This document shows positions 25,579-33,088 of a stretch of DNA of 33,088 nucleotides, piece after piece. This DNA comes from RGIG5612 sp045604025. Its GTDB lineage: Bacteria > Bacillota > Clostridia > Lachnospirales > Lachnospiraceae. Each line of letters starts with the position of its first letter. Within the stretch, counting starts at the first letter, position 1. The stretch covers positions 1 through 33,088 of the forward strand of contig JAZUNG010000094.1 in NCBI GenBank assembly GCA_045604025.1. The letters are read 5' to 3'. The translations under genes and the position numbers were made by a program. The notes under the pieces are model-generated. The model was given only the letters and a program-made list of their open reading frames with translations, was not told the origin of the DNA and searched no databases.

Positions 25579-25676
25579 AGTAGTATCTCCTTATTAGTAA
25601 TTAACTTTATATATTTTACTCCCTTGCAGGCTTTTTTACCACATCTTTATTGCACTTTTTAAAAACTAAAGGCAAA

Positions 25677-25710
25677 TAAGGCGCAGAGCCCTGTATCGCT
25701 CTGCGCCTTA
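25677..25710 (-). terminator. Terminator of the WYL regulator gene
   Basis: A perfect 12-bp stem AAGGCGCAGAGC (25678-25689) / GCTCTGCGCCTT (25698-25709), extended by one A-T pair, has an 8-base loop. On the minus strand the hairpin lies 45 bases after the WYL gene stop and is followed by TTTGCCTTTAGTTTTT, an imperfect U tract. On the plus strand no T tract follows. The 85 bases between it and the CNNM gene should hold that operon's promoter. Confidence 0.82.
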
Positions 25711-25754
25711 AGATGATCAGCGCGATCAGATCTGCGCGGTCAGCGTTTTGGATA

Positions 25755-26720
25755 CTATCTCTGATCATTCACGCCAGAGGCCCTCCTGCTCTCCTCTCGG
25801 ACCATTTTCCTGTATGATTCTTTAACCATATATGGCGAAATGATCTTCATTTTTCCTGCGAATGAGAATACCCATGCAAACAGTTCCGGACCGCATATTA
25901 CCTCAGCGGAGGTCCTGTACCATCCAGCCTGCCATGGTTCAATATTGACATCCTCTCCGAAGCACAGCATGATCCATGGTCTGACCTCATCTCTGAACGC
26001 AAATGTTACTTCTGTATACTCACCTTTGTCCGGTATAAACGGGGCTTCTGTCATTCTCGACAGTGCTTCGGCTCCGGGTGACCTTCTTGCCGGAGATGGA
26101 AGCACCTCCGGCACAGACCGTATCCAGTCTATTCGAAAATACTTCAGTCCATCCAGATCTTCATCATATCCGATCAGCAGATATAGACCGCGGAACCACA
26201 GAAGCCTGTATGGACTTACCGTATGCATTTTCCTGTTGCCTCCATATTCGAACGCTATCTTTCTTTCAGCATCGATAGCATTCTCAATAGCATCTGTGGA
26301 ATAAATGGTTCTCGTATTATTTGTCTTAAACCTGACCAGTGATGTCCTGCCCTTCAGAAGTTTACTTTTCTCCCTGTCACCTGCCAGGGATATCAGTCTG
26401 TCCTCCAGGCTCCGGCTCATCTGCGGAGATATGAATCTTGCTGATTCTATCGCATCTATCAGGACTCTGATCTCGGCTGTGCCGAACCATCTGTCATGAA
26501 AGCAGTATCTGTTCTGAGTGGATCTTACACATTCGATCCCGAACCCGGACCTGATCAGGGCATCTATATCGTTCTGGATGGTAGTCCTATAGGCACAGAT
26601 ATCAAATCTTCTGCTTAACTCATCGGAGATTTCCTTGATGGTCAGATAATGATCTTCATCCGAAAGATCAAAAAGAATTCTTAAGATGGCTATTGCTCTG
26701 GCAACTCCGTCGGTTTTCAT
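25755..26720 (-). CDS. WYL-domain transcriptional regulator
   Basis: The 321-residue protein has an N-terminal HTH_11-type winged helix (about 6-70, YLTIKEISDELSRRF then YRTTIQNDIDALIRSG), a middle helical part and a WYL domain (about 140-215) with VSPYRLLWFRGLYLLIGYDEDLDGLKYFRID. The name-giving W-Y-L is L-Y-L here, while the downstream RIDWI arginine is kept. WYL domains sense ligands, often nucleic-acid or nucleotide related, but this type is most often a local metabolic regulator. It is divergent from the ceramidase-like gene, its likely target. GAGGGGG lies 12 bases before the ATG, a rather long spacing. Confidence 0.88.
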   Translation of the reverse strand: MKTDGVARAIAILRILFDLSDEDHYLTIKEISDELSRRFDICAYRTTIQNDIDALIRSGFGIECVRSTQNRYCFHDRWFGTAEIRVLIDAIESARFISPQMSRSLEDRLISLAGDREKSKLLKGRTSLVRFKTNNTRTIYSTDAIENAIDAERKIAFEYGGNRKMHTVSPYRLLWFRGLYLLIGYDEDLDGLKYFRIDWIRSVPEVLPSPARRSPGAEALSRMTEAPFIPDKGEYTEVTFAFRDEVRPWIMLCFGEDVNIEPWQAGWYRTSAEVICGPELFAWVFSFAGKMKIISPYMVKESYRKMVREESRRASGVNDQR

Positions 26721-26824
26721 ATATAGTATATTCCCCCTCTTACAAAATATATCACTACCGAAAATATGTTTTATATTCTATATTTATCAACCAAATTGTA
26801 TTATTTTCAATAACATGATTTATA

Positions 26825-26853
26825 TTTATTTTATGAATATCATATAGTATAAT
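26825..26853 (+). promoter_or_regulatory. Promoter of the ceramidase-like gene in a divergent AT-rich gap
   Basis: The 162-base gap (26721-26882) between the WYL gene and the ceramidase-like gene is very AT-rich and has no gene. For the plus strand TATAAT (26848-26853) has a weak -35 TTTATT at 26825-26830 with 17 bases between. For the minus strand TTGATA (reverse of 26774-26781 region) is a weak -35 candidate without a good -10. No strong inverted repeat that I could name as the WYL operator stands out. Confidence 0.5.
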
Positions 26854-26882
26854 TACAGAAAAACAGAAGGGAATGACCTGTT

Positions 26883-28199
26883 ATGAGCAAACTGTTATGT
26901 GGAGTTTCCAAAGTAAATATCACACCTCCTGAGGATCTTATCCCCGGGCTGTATGGTCTGATGAAATGTCATTTTGCAGGCGTTATAGATGAACTGCATG
27001 TAAGGCTTCTGATCATATCAAACGGTGATTCAAAGGCTGTATTTGTCAGTTGGGATCTGGACAAAGCACCCAATCCCGAGACATATGTGCCCATGCTTGC
27101 AGAAAAGCTGGATGTTCCCGAAGACAGCATACTGTTTTTCGGAGTACATACGCACACTGCGCCTTCTCACAGCATGCGTCTGAACGACGGTCCAAATGCA
27201 AGGCCTCTTCAGAGCGAAGATGTGCAGAATGCAACCCTTAGATATGAGGATCTGCTGAAAGAAAAGCTCATCATTGCAGCTGACGAGGCCGCTGCCAATA
27301 TGAAAGAGGTCAGAATGGGCTGGGGACTCGGAAAGAGCTATGTGGGTGAAAACCGCATCCAGGATTATTATGTTGAGCAGGAGGACGGATCTGTTATCTG
27401 TGAAACCTCACTAGGCAGCAATCCGGAAGGTCCTTACGATCCCACACTGTTTGTCATGCGTCTGGAAGATCCGGACGGCCATCCTGTTGCATTTCTGGTT
27501 AACCATGCGGTACATGCATGTATCATGATCCTGAACAACTTCGACGGTGAAGGCGGAGTCGGTATCAGCGCAGATCTTCCAGGTCAGATCTCTACTCTTC
27601 TGGAGACCAGATTTCCTGGATGTGTTGCCCTCTGGAGCAGCGGCGCTGCAGGTGATATCAACCCACGCATGATGAACCAGTACAACTACGCAGATCCCAT
27701 GACAGGAAAGCCTTCGGGATTCAGAGACTACAAGACAGATGAGCCTGCCAGACTGATGCTTCTGATGCTTTCCAGAAGACAGTTTGCAGATGTTCTGCAG
27801 ACAAACCGCTCGATCACCTGTGTTGCTGAAGACGTGGCTATAACCGCTGATTCCAAAGTAGTTGAACTGGATATACCCGGACGTGATGATCCATATCAGA
27901 TCAGACTCAGATCTGTTAAGATAGGTGATCTGATCTTCTGCGGTATCTCAGGCGAGCTGTATGGCTCGTTGGGCAGAGCTCTTCAGGGCATCTCCCCTGT
28001 CAGGCATACTGTTATCATCAATCACGACAGCAGTCTGATGTACAATTCCGGGTATATCTTTGACGATGATGCCCTGATCCGCACCAAAAGGCCTGACGGA
28101 AAGAGACGCGGTCTGCCGGGAGGCAATACTCCTCTCGAGCCCGGCATGCTCCTTCCTGAACTCCTTACCACCGGAAAAGAACTGTTTGAGGGTCTTTGA
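26883..28199 (+). CDS. Neutral/alkaline ceramidase N-terminal-domain protein, noncanonical active site
   Basis: The 438-residue protein belongs to the neutral ceramidase fold family (Ceramidase_alk N-domain). It has the opening GVSKVNITPP (7-16), the zinc-site GVHTHTAPSH with His89/His91, NHAVH with His208, and WSSGAAGDINPR (251-262). True ceramidases have the nucleophilic Ser in GDVSPN; here Asn260 stands in its place (GDINPR). There is no signal peptide and the C-terminal Ig-like domain of secreted ceramidases is missing, so it is cytoplasmic and likely not a ceramidase. Similar short bacterial homologues are common and unstudied. AAGGGA precedes the ATG. Confidence 0.85.
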   Translation: MSKLLCGVSKVNITPPEDLIPGLYGLMKCHFAGVIDELHVRLLIISNGDSKAVFVSWDLDKAPNPETYVPMLAEKLDVPEDSILFFGVHTHTAPSHSMRLNDGPNARPLQSEDVQNATLRYEDLLKEKLIIAADEAAANMKEVRMGWGLGKSYVGENRIQDYYVEQEDGSVICETSLGSNPEGPYDPTLFVMRLEDPDGHPVAFLVNHAVHACIMILNNFDGEGGVGISADLPGQISTLLETRFPGCVALWSSGAAGDINPRMMNQYNYADPMTGKPSGFRDYKTDEPARLMLLMLSRRQFADVLQTNRSITCVAEDVAITADSKVVELDIPGRDDPYQIRLRSVKIGDLIFCGISGELYGSLGRALQGISPVRHTVIINHDSSLMYNSGYIFDDDALIRTKRPDGKRRGLPGGNTPLEPGMLLPELLTTGKELFEGL

Positions 28200-28205
28200 T
28201 AAGTC

Positions 28206-28664
28206 ATGAACAGAATATCAGACAAAGTCACAAAACCAGCCTTTTTCTTTCTGTCGTTTACCTGGGGATTTATCTATACATTCGCAGGTCTTCTAACAGC
28301 TGCCGCCATGCTCGGTACCGGCCACAAGGCCAAGAAGTGGGGATGGTGCTGGTATTTTGAGACCGGAAAGAAGAACTGGGGAGGCGCGGAAAGAGGTTTC
28401 ATCTTTCTGAAGGACAGATCTCCTGCAAATGAAAGACTGATGAACCATGAATTTGGCCATGCCATCCAGAACTGCATATTCGGACCTCTCATGTTTCCCC
28501 TTGTCACACTTCCTTCCACCATCAGGTACTGGTCCAGACGGTTTAAGACAAGCAGAGGCAGAAAACTGAAGACTGAATACGACGATATCTGGTTCGAAGG
28601 CCAGGCAACACGTATCGGAACTGCCAAAATGAAACAGCTGAAAAACAAAGAAATAAATTGTTAA
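28206..28664 (+). CDS. Uncharacterised membrane protein with HEFGH zinc-peptidase motif
   Basis: I do not recognise a named family. The 152-residue protein has an N-terminal membrane span (about 12-36), a Trp-rich stretch KKWGWCWYFETGKKNWGG, HEFGH (81-85) of the HExxH metallopeptidase kind, a second hydrophobic segment (90-105) and a basic tail with DIWFEGQAT. Glu131 in FEGQA is a good candidate for a third zinc ligand, as in gluzincins. The protein is small for a working peptidase. It lies six bases after the ceramidase-like gene with a poor Shine-Dalgarno, so the two are likely co-expressed. The last codons overlap a BirA-type operator. Confidence 0.7.
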   Translation: MNRISDKVTKPAFFFLSFTWGFIYTFAGLLTAAAMLGTGHKAKKWGWCWYFETGKKNWGGAERGFIFLKDRSPANERLMNHEFGHAIQNCIFGPLMFPLVTLPSTIRYWSRRFKTSRGRKLKTEYDDIWFEGQATRIGTAKMKQLKNKEINC

Positions 28665-28689
28665 CCCGTTCGTATTTTATGGTTGACAA
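28658..28689 (+). promoter_or_regulatory. BirA-type (biotin repressor) operator
   Basis: Left half TTGTTAACC (28658-28666), 14 bases, right half GGTTGACAA (28681-28689). The halves are inverted repeats with one mismatch of nine. This matches the known BirA operator layout (TTGTAAACC-N14/15-GGTTTACAA and Gram-positive TTGTTAAC variants). The right half covers the bioY -35, and the left half overlaps the stop codon of the gene upstream. Confidence 0.82.
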
Positions 28690-28711
28690 TCGATATCCCC
28701 TGCTTTATGAT
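28683..28711 (+). promoter_or_regulatory. bioY promoter
   Basis: A perfect TTGACA (28683-28688), a 17-base spacer and TATGAT (28706-28711) precede bioY. The start of transcription should be near 28718, giving a leader of about 25 bases. Repression by BirA would block the -35. Confidence 0.8.
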
Positions 28712-28742
28712 TTCCGTATCATATATGCAGGGGATATTTTTT
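28693..28742 (+). terminator. Intrinsic terminator overlapping the bioY promoter
   Basis: An 11-bp perfect stem ATATCCCCTGC (28693-28703) / GCAGGGGATAT (28727-28737), topped by a 6-bp inner stem TATGAT / ATCATA (28706-28711 with 28718-28723), is followed by TTTTTT. It should end transcripts from the ceramidase-like operon. Transcripts from the bioY promoter start inside it and lack its 5' arm. Confidence 0.75.
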
Positions 28743-29336
28743 ATGGGAAATGATACGGATAACAGGGCTGATAAAAAGCTGTCACTTTCTGTTTACAGGA
28801 TGGTCGTATGTGCGTTGTTCGCAGTGATCATATGTGTACTCTCACCACTATCTATCCCCATAGGAGCTGTTCCGGTATCCCTGGGACTGTTTGCGGTTCT
28901 TCTGGCAGCAGTGGCCACAGGACCTGTTGACTCTACGGTTGCGGTGATCATTTATCTGCTTCTGGGAATGATCGGTCTTCCCGTATTTGCAGGCGGAAGG
29001 AGCGGTATTGCTGTTCTGGCAGGACCTACAGGCGGATACCTGTGGTCATATCCTCTGACCACACTGCTTACAGGGTGGCTCTGCAGTATAATAAAAAGAT
29101 CAGCCAGAGGAAGATTCCTCAGGCTGATCCTGTGCTTCTGTTCATGTATTGCCGGAGTTATTGTCTGTTATCTATGCGGTACTCTCTTCTACTCAGCATA
29201 TGCCGGGATATCATTTGTTCAGGCACTGCTGGTATGTGTGGTGCCATTTATAGTATTTGACATCATCAAATGCATACTGGCATCATTTGCAGGCCTTGAG
29301 CTGCACCGTCTGATAAAAACCATCTACAGGTCCTGA
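28743..29336 (+). CDS. bioY: Biotin transporter BioY (ECF S component)
   Basis: BioY is the membrane biotin-binding component of an ECF-type transporter. The 197-residue protein has about six membrane spans. The family motif GLPVFAGGRSGIAVLAGPTGGYLWSYP (residues about 79-105) binds biotin, and the preceding IPIGAVPVSLGLFAVLLAA is also typical. The ATG at 28743 has AGGGG nine bases upstream; an in-frame TTG at 28683 is excluded as it is the -35 box. No ECF ATPases or biotin synthesis genes lie here, so it would use shared ECF modules or work alone. Its BirA-type operator ties it to biotin status. Confidence 0.95.
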   Translation: MGNDTDNRADKKLSLSVYRMVVCALFAVIICVLSPLSIPIGAVPVSLGLFAVLLAAVATGPVDSTVAVIIYLLLGMIGLPVFAGGRSGIAVLAGPTGGYLWSYPLTTLLTGWLCSIIKRSARGRFLRLILCFCSCIAGVIVCYLCGTLFYSAYAGISFVQALLVCVVPFIVFDIIKCILASFAGLELHRLIKTIYRS

Positions 29337-29341
29337 TACAT

Positions 29342-31168
29342 CTACAGTCGGGCTGCTCCGGCAGCGTCCCATACCTGCTTAGCCGCATCTTCTTCAAACT
29401 GTCTCATCCACAGCCTGTAATAATATCCGCGTGCCTCCAGCAATTCTTTGTGTTTGCCCTGTTCCACTATCCTTCCGTCATTTACTACCATGATGATATC
29501 CGCATTCCTGACGGTTGACAGTCTGTGCGCTATCACGACCGATGTTCTGCCGCGGATCACCTGATCGATAGCAGCCTGTATCTTCTGCTCCGTGATAGTA
29601 TCTACAGATGCGGTGGCTTCATCCAGGATCAGTATTCTGGGATCTGCAAGGATGGCCCTGGCAAATGAGATCTGCTGTTTCTCACCGGCCGACAGCATAT
29701 CACCGCTTTCTCCGACATCACTGTCAAGACCTTTTTCCAGCTTCTCAATAACATTTCTGGCTGATACCAGATCTATGGCAGCCATCATCTCTTCCTCGGT
29801 AGCGTCGGGTTTGCCGTAGAGCAGATTGTCCCTGATCGTTCCGCTGAACAAATGCGGAGTCTGCAGTACGTATCCCAGTGATGAATGCAGCCACAGCTGC
29901 GATCTTTCCTTCGCATCACGACCGTCAATCAGCAGTCTTCCCTTCGTAGGTTCATAGAATCTGCAGATCAGGTTGACCAGTGTGGATTTGCCTGCTCCGG
30001 TCTCTCCGACTATAGCCAGATTGGTCCCAAAAGGAATCTTCAGGCTGAAATCCTTGAGCACGTATTCATCTCCGTCCGGGTACATGAAGTCAACATTTTC
30101 AAATTCGATATCGCCTTCCAATGCTTCCCAGTTTTCCTTCTTAGGCTCAAAGCAGTCACCGTACTTTTCTATTACTTCCGGGCTGTCCTTTACACCGGGT
30201 TCTGTCTCTATGAGTTTCGTATATCTCTCAATATTTACCTTGCCTGCAACGAAGAGCGCCAGACTCTCAACCAATATGCTGACAGGTTCCATCAGTCCTC
30301 TTGCATATGTCATGAACAGCGAGAATGTACCGACCTCTTCCGCAGCTATCACCCCGCCTCTCCAGAGCACTATAGCCAGTGCTGCAGATGCAGCCAGAGT
30401 GGTTACGGCTGAAAATGCACCTTTGAGCCTTGCATACTGCATGGCCTTTTTGAACATATTTCCAGTCTCTTCATTGAAGTCATTGCAGATCTTATCCTCG
30501 ATGGCCAGTGACTTGATGGTCCGGGCTCCGGTGATACCCTCGTTGAAGTTTCCAGTGATCCTGGAATTGATCTCTCTGACCTGCCTGTGCAGATTGAAGA
30601 GTTTTCCCTGAAACAGCGCGAAGAACGCCGATATGATCGGCAGGATAATCAGTACCAGTCCTGTGAGCTTCGCATTATAAAACAGCATGACCGCTACAGA
30701 GCCAATGATCTCTATCACGAAAAACAGGCTGTCGCCCAGGTTCCACGTGATCGTCTCGCCTATCCTGGATGTATCGCTCATTACCCTGGCGTGTATATAT
30801 CCGACGCTGTTCTGATTGTAATAATCAAATGACAGCTTCTGGAGATGTTCAAATGCCCTGTCACGCATGTCGCGGTCCAAAGACACCTCCGTGGACAGAG
30901 ATACTCTGACACAGATATAACCGGACAGACCGAATATGGCTATTACAAGCAGATATATCAGTATGAACCAGATCAGAGTGTCCAGCGTCTTCCCTTCTAC
31001 GAAGTGGTTCAACGCATACCTCTGCAGTACAGGCGCAGCCAGGTCTGTGACTCCGAATGCGATATTGGTCGCAAAGATCACAAACATCTGCTTTCTGTAT
31101 TTTCTTATAAACGGCAGCATCTTCGGAAGTCCAAAGAAGCGCAGATCAGAACCATCTTTTTTACGCAT
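29342..31168 (-). CDS. ABC exporter subunit with consensus Walker B (heterodimer half 2)
   Basis: The 608-residue protein has six membrane spans (about 25-310) fused to an ATPase domain, the half-exporter layout. Walker A is GETGAGKS (388-395), the Q loop VLQTPHLFS, the signature LSAGE (492-496, not LSGGQ), Walker B ILILDE with catalytic Glu517, and the switch His548. About 20 residues (330-350) are inserted between the membrane and ATPase parts. With its partner it makes a BmrCD/TM287-288-type multidrug or lipid exporter with one weak ATP site. AGGAGG precedes the ATG, which overlaps the end of the partner by eight bases. Confidence 0.93.
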   Translation of the reverse strand: MRKKDGSDLRFFGLPKMLPFIRKYRKQMFVIFATNIAFGVTDLAAPVLQRYALNHFVEGKTLDTLIWFILIYLLVIAIFGLSGYICVRVSLSTEVSLDRDMRDRAFEHLQKLSFDYYNQNSVGYIHARVMSDTSRIGETITWNLGDSLFFVIEIIGSVAVMLFYNAKLTGLVLIILPIISAFFALFQGKLFNLHRQVREINSRITGNFNEGITGARTIKSLAIEDKICNDFNEETGNMFKKAMQYARLKGAFSAVTTLAASAALAIVLWRGGVIAAEEVGTFSLFMTYARGLMEPVSILVESLALFVAGKVNIERYTKLIETEPGVKDSPEVIEKYGDCFEPKKENWEALEGDIEFENVDFMYPDGDEYVLKDFSLKIPFGTNLAIVGETGAGKSTLVNLICRFYEPTKGRLLIDGRDAKERSQLWLHSSLGYVLQTPHLFSGTIRDNLLYGKPDATEEEMMAAIDLVSARNVIEKLEKGLDSDVGESGDMLSAGEKQQISFARAILADPRILILDEATASVDTITEQKIQAAIDQVIRGRTSVVIAHRLSTVRNADIIMVVNDGRIVEQGKHKELLEARGYYYRLWMRQFEEDAAKQVWDAAGAARL

Positions 31169-33017
31169 ACTGCACCTCCTCTTCCTGAAGACCTGACTGG
31201 ATCTCGAAGATCTTCTGATATATACCGCCCGAAGTCTTCAGCTCCTCGGGTGAGCCAATCTCGCTGATCCTTCCTCCATCCAGTATGATGACCTTGTCAG
31301 CCTTTGAGATTGTTGTAAGCCTGTGTGAGATGATGATAGTCGTGGCCTTGCCGAATCTCGACTCCAGCGACTGCCTGATCTTCGCATCAGTTTCGGTATC
31401 AACTGCTGACAGTGAGTCATCAAATATCATGATCGGAGCATCTGAAGTCAGCGCACGCGCTATGGCAGTTCGCTGCTTCTGGCCTCCGGAGAGTGTCACT
31501 CCTCTTTCACCTACAAATGTATCGTAGCCTTTGCTGAATGAATCGATGTTCTCATCCAGGCATGCTGCACGGGCGGCTTCGCGGATCTCCTCCAGCGTGA
31601 TGCCCTTTCTGGCTATACCTATATTCTCGGCAATAGTCCTGGAGAACAGGAAAGGCTCCTGCAGTACCATGGATATATTGCGTCTGAGATACTCTGTCTT
31701 TATCTTGCGTATGTCTGTTCCGCCTATGCTGATGGTTCCGCAGTCCTCGGGGAGATCATACATCTTGTCCAGAAGCAGCATCAGTGTTGACTTCCCACTT
31801 CCTGTAGCTCCGAGAATACCCAGAGTCTTGCCGGGTTCTATGGAAAAGCTGATATCATGCAGGATCTCCGGACAGTTTTCATAAGCGAACTGCACATGGT
31901 CAAATACTATCTCGCCGTCTAATTGAGGACAGGACGCATCCGGATCCTCATGTTCGGTCTCTGACCTCATGATATATGAGATACGCTCCAGGGAAACATC
32001 TGCCTTGCTCATCTCGACCAGCATACGTCCGAGTCTTCGGATAGGCCATGCCAGCATGGCATTGTATGATATGAATGCTATGAGGTCACCTGCTGTGATC
32101 CTTCCATTTACACACATCACGGATCCTATGACTATGACCAGCATTACCTGGAACATGGACAGCACATCCTGAACCGTAAAGAACCTGGCCATAAGCTGTC
32201 CCAGTTTCACCCACAGGCTGCAGTAATAGGCATTTTTCTCGCCAAAATGATCCTTCTCGTATCTTTCTCTGGCAAATGCCCTGACCGTACGCACTCCGGT
32301 GAGGTTCTCCTGGACTATGGAAGAAACCTCTCCTTCGGTCTCATCGCATTTTTCAAATCCCTTGTACATCTGTCTTCCGAATACCATGACGTAGCCCAGG
32401 ATGAAAGGAACCATACACAGAGCTATGACCGTCAGCAGCACGTTCATACGGACCATAAATATGATCGAGAAGACCAGCAGGACAACTATCCTGATGATAT
32501 TGGACAACTGCTCCGATACGAAGTTATTGACCTTCTCCACATCCGATGTACATCTCTGTATGATGTCACCGGTGTGATTCTTCATATGCCAGGAAAAAGG
32601 GAGTCTCTGAATATGCCTGAACACAGTATCTCTCATGGTCTTGATCAATGTCTGGGATGCTCTGTTGTTGCATACATTTGCGGTATACTGGCCCGTTGCC
32701 CTTATAAACGCAACTGCAACTATGCCAAGGGCCATGATCCACAGATGTGTTCCCAGATAAGCGAATCCTCCAAATGAGTTCACGATATTCATGACCCAAC
32801 CGGAATACTCCGGCTCGAGCCCACCTATAGCATTGTCTATAGCCATCCTGATGATCTGAGGGTTGATCATATCCGCCAGGGATACGAGCGCAGATGCCAG
32901 TATGCTCGAAATAAACAGTGCCTTGCTTCCCTTGAGGAATCTCCACAGAAGCTTCCAGTCTGTCTTTTTCTTCTTTCTGTTATTTGATTGCTCTTTTTCC
33001 GTTGTTTTCTGTTCCAT
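31161..33017 (-). CDS. ABC exporter subunit with degenerate Walker B (heterodimer half 1)
   Basis: The 618-residue half-exporter (six spans, about 30-325) has Walker A GATGSGKS (403-410), canonical signature LSGGQ (509-513), but Walker B IMIFDD with Asp534 where the catalytic Glu should be. This is the mirror image of its partner, so the ATP site it shares with LSAGE is degenerate and the other is active, as in BmrC/BmrD. A Lys-rich tail precedes the first span. The ATG at 33017 is chosen over a TTG six bases upstream; neither has a good Shine-Dalgarno. The substrate is unknown. Confidence 0.93.
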   Translation of the reverse strand: MEQKTTEKEQSNNRKKKKTDWKLLWRFLKGSKALFISSILASALVSLADMINPQIIRMAIDNAIGGLEPEYSGWVMNIVNSFGGFAYLGTHLWIMALGIVAVAFIRATGQYTANVCNNRASQTLIKTMRDTVFRHIQRLPFSWHMKNHTGDIIQRCTSDVEKVNNFVSEQLSNIIRIVVLLVFSIIFMVRMNVLLTVIALCMVPFILGYVMVFGRQMYKGFEKCDETEGEVSSIVQENLTGVRTVRAFARERYEKDHFGEKNAYYCSLWVKLGQLMARFFTVQDVLSMFQVMLVIVIGSVMCVNGRITAGDLIAFISYNAMLAWPIRRLGRMLVEMSKADVSLERISYIMRSETEHEDPDASCPQLDGEIVFDHVQFAYENCPEILHDISFSIEPGKTLGILGATGSGKSTLMLLLDKMYDLPEDCGTISIGGTDIRKIKTEYLRRNISMVLQEPFLFSRTIAENIGIARKGITLEEIREAARAACLDENIDSFSKGYDTFVGERGVTLSGGQKQRTAIARALTSDAPIMIFDDSLSAVDTETDAKIRQSLESRFGKATTIIISHRLTTISKADKVIILDGGRISEIGSPEELKTSGGIYQKIFEIQSGLQEEEVQYA

Positions 33018-33063
33018 TATCAATAACCAACAATATTGATGCCAATAACATCATGCAGAGCAC

Positions 33064-33069
33064 AGTATA
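33064..33069 (-). promoter_or_regulatory. Possible -10 box of the ABC exporter operon
   Basis: TATACT on the minus strand stands about 47 bases before the ABC exporter start. Its -35 would lie at the very edge of, or beyond, the window, so it cannot be checked. Confidence 0.3.
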
Positions 33070-33088
33070 ACAGAAACAGCCGACATTA

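Noticed and set aside
25678..25709. A bidirectional terminator serving the CNNM/ATPase operon
   Set aside because: That operon runs away from the hairpin; only the WYL gene reads into it, and no T tract follows on the plus strand.
28683..28742. A 20-residue N-terminal extension of BioY from a TTG at 28683
   Set aside because: That TTG is the first triplet of the TTGACA promoter box, and the extension has no Shine-Dalgarno, while the ATG at 28743 has one.

Overview
The window reads as chromosomal DNA of a low-to-moderate GC Bacillota, most likely a gut-type clostridium. The signs are Shine-Dalgarno sequences of the AGGAGG kind, sigma-A-like TTGACA/TATAAT promoters, DegV, a clostridial-type V/A-type ATPase, an AsnA-type asparagine synthetase and a stand-alone BioY. 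Only 59 bases of 16S rRNA are present, too few for a genus. I see no insertion sequence, prophage, tRNA or CRISPR array; this is compact core-genome DNA with few gaps.

Left edge (1-5.8 kb): the 5' end of a 16S rRNA gene on the minus strand, its promoter, the terminator of the gene upstream and an ABC-F ATPase gene. Next come asnA (+), a ketopantoate-reductase-like gene (-), degV (+) and a small DtxR-family metal-dependent repressor (+) followed by a clear terminator.

Cell-surface glycan block (5.9-10.6 kb, + strand): an Alg14-like/Alg13-like pair, three family-2-type glycosyltransferases with overlapping start and stop codons, and a LytR-CpsA-Psr (LCP) enzyme with a possible lipobox and a Thr/Glu-rich stalk. 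Converging on it is an SGNH hydrolase with a similar stalk.

Long minus-strand run (25.6 to 10.6 kb): a CNNM/CBS (CorC/HlyC-like) protein, then a nine-gene V/A-type ATPase set (G/H-like, C, I, K, F, E, A, B, D), an M18 aminopeptidase, glucose-6-phosphate isomerase, and a surface block of VanZ, an Ig-like membrane protein, a second VanZ and the SGNH hydrolase. Gaps are 38 nt or less, so most of it could be one transcript, although pgi has a possible promoter of its own.

Right part (25.7-33.1 kb): a WYL-domain regulator divergent from a neutral-ceramidase-fold protein that lacks the usual nucleophilic serine, then a small membrane protein with an HEFGH zinc-peptidase motif. Next is bioY, preceded by a BirA-type operator, a strong promoter and a terminator hairpin that overlap one another. 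The window ends with a two-gene heterodimeric ABC exporter on the minus strand.

The most specific new readings are the nested BirA operator/promoter/terminator before bioY, the VanZ-Ig-VanZ-SGNH surface block next to the LCP operon, and the WYL/ceramidase-like/HEFGH locus. I found no wholly novel defence or mobile system.
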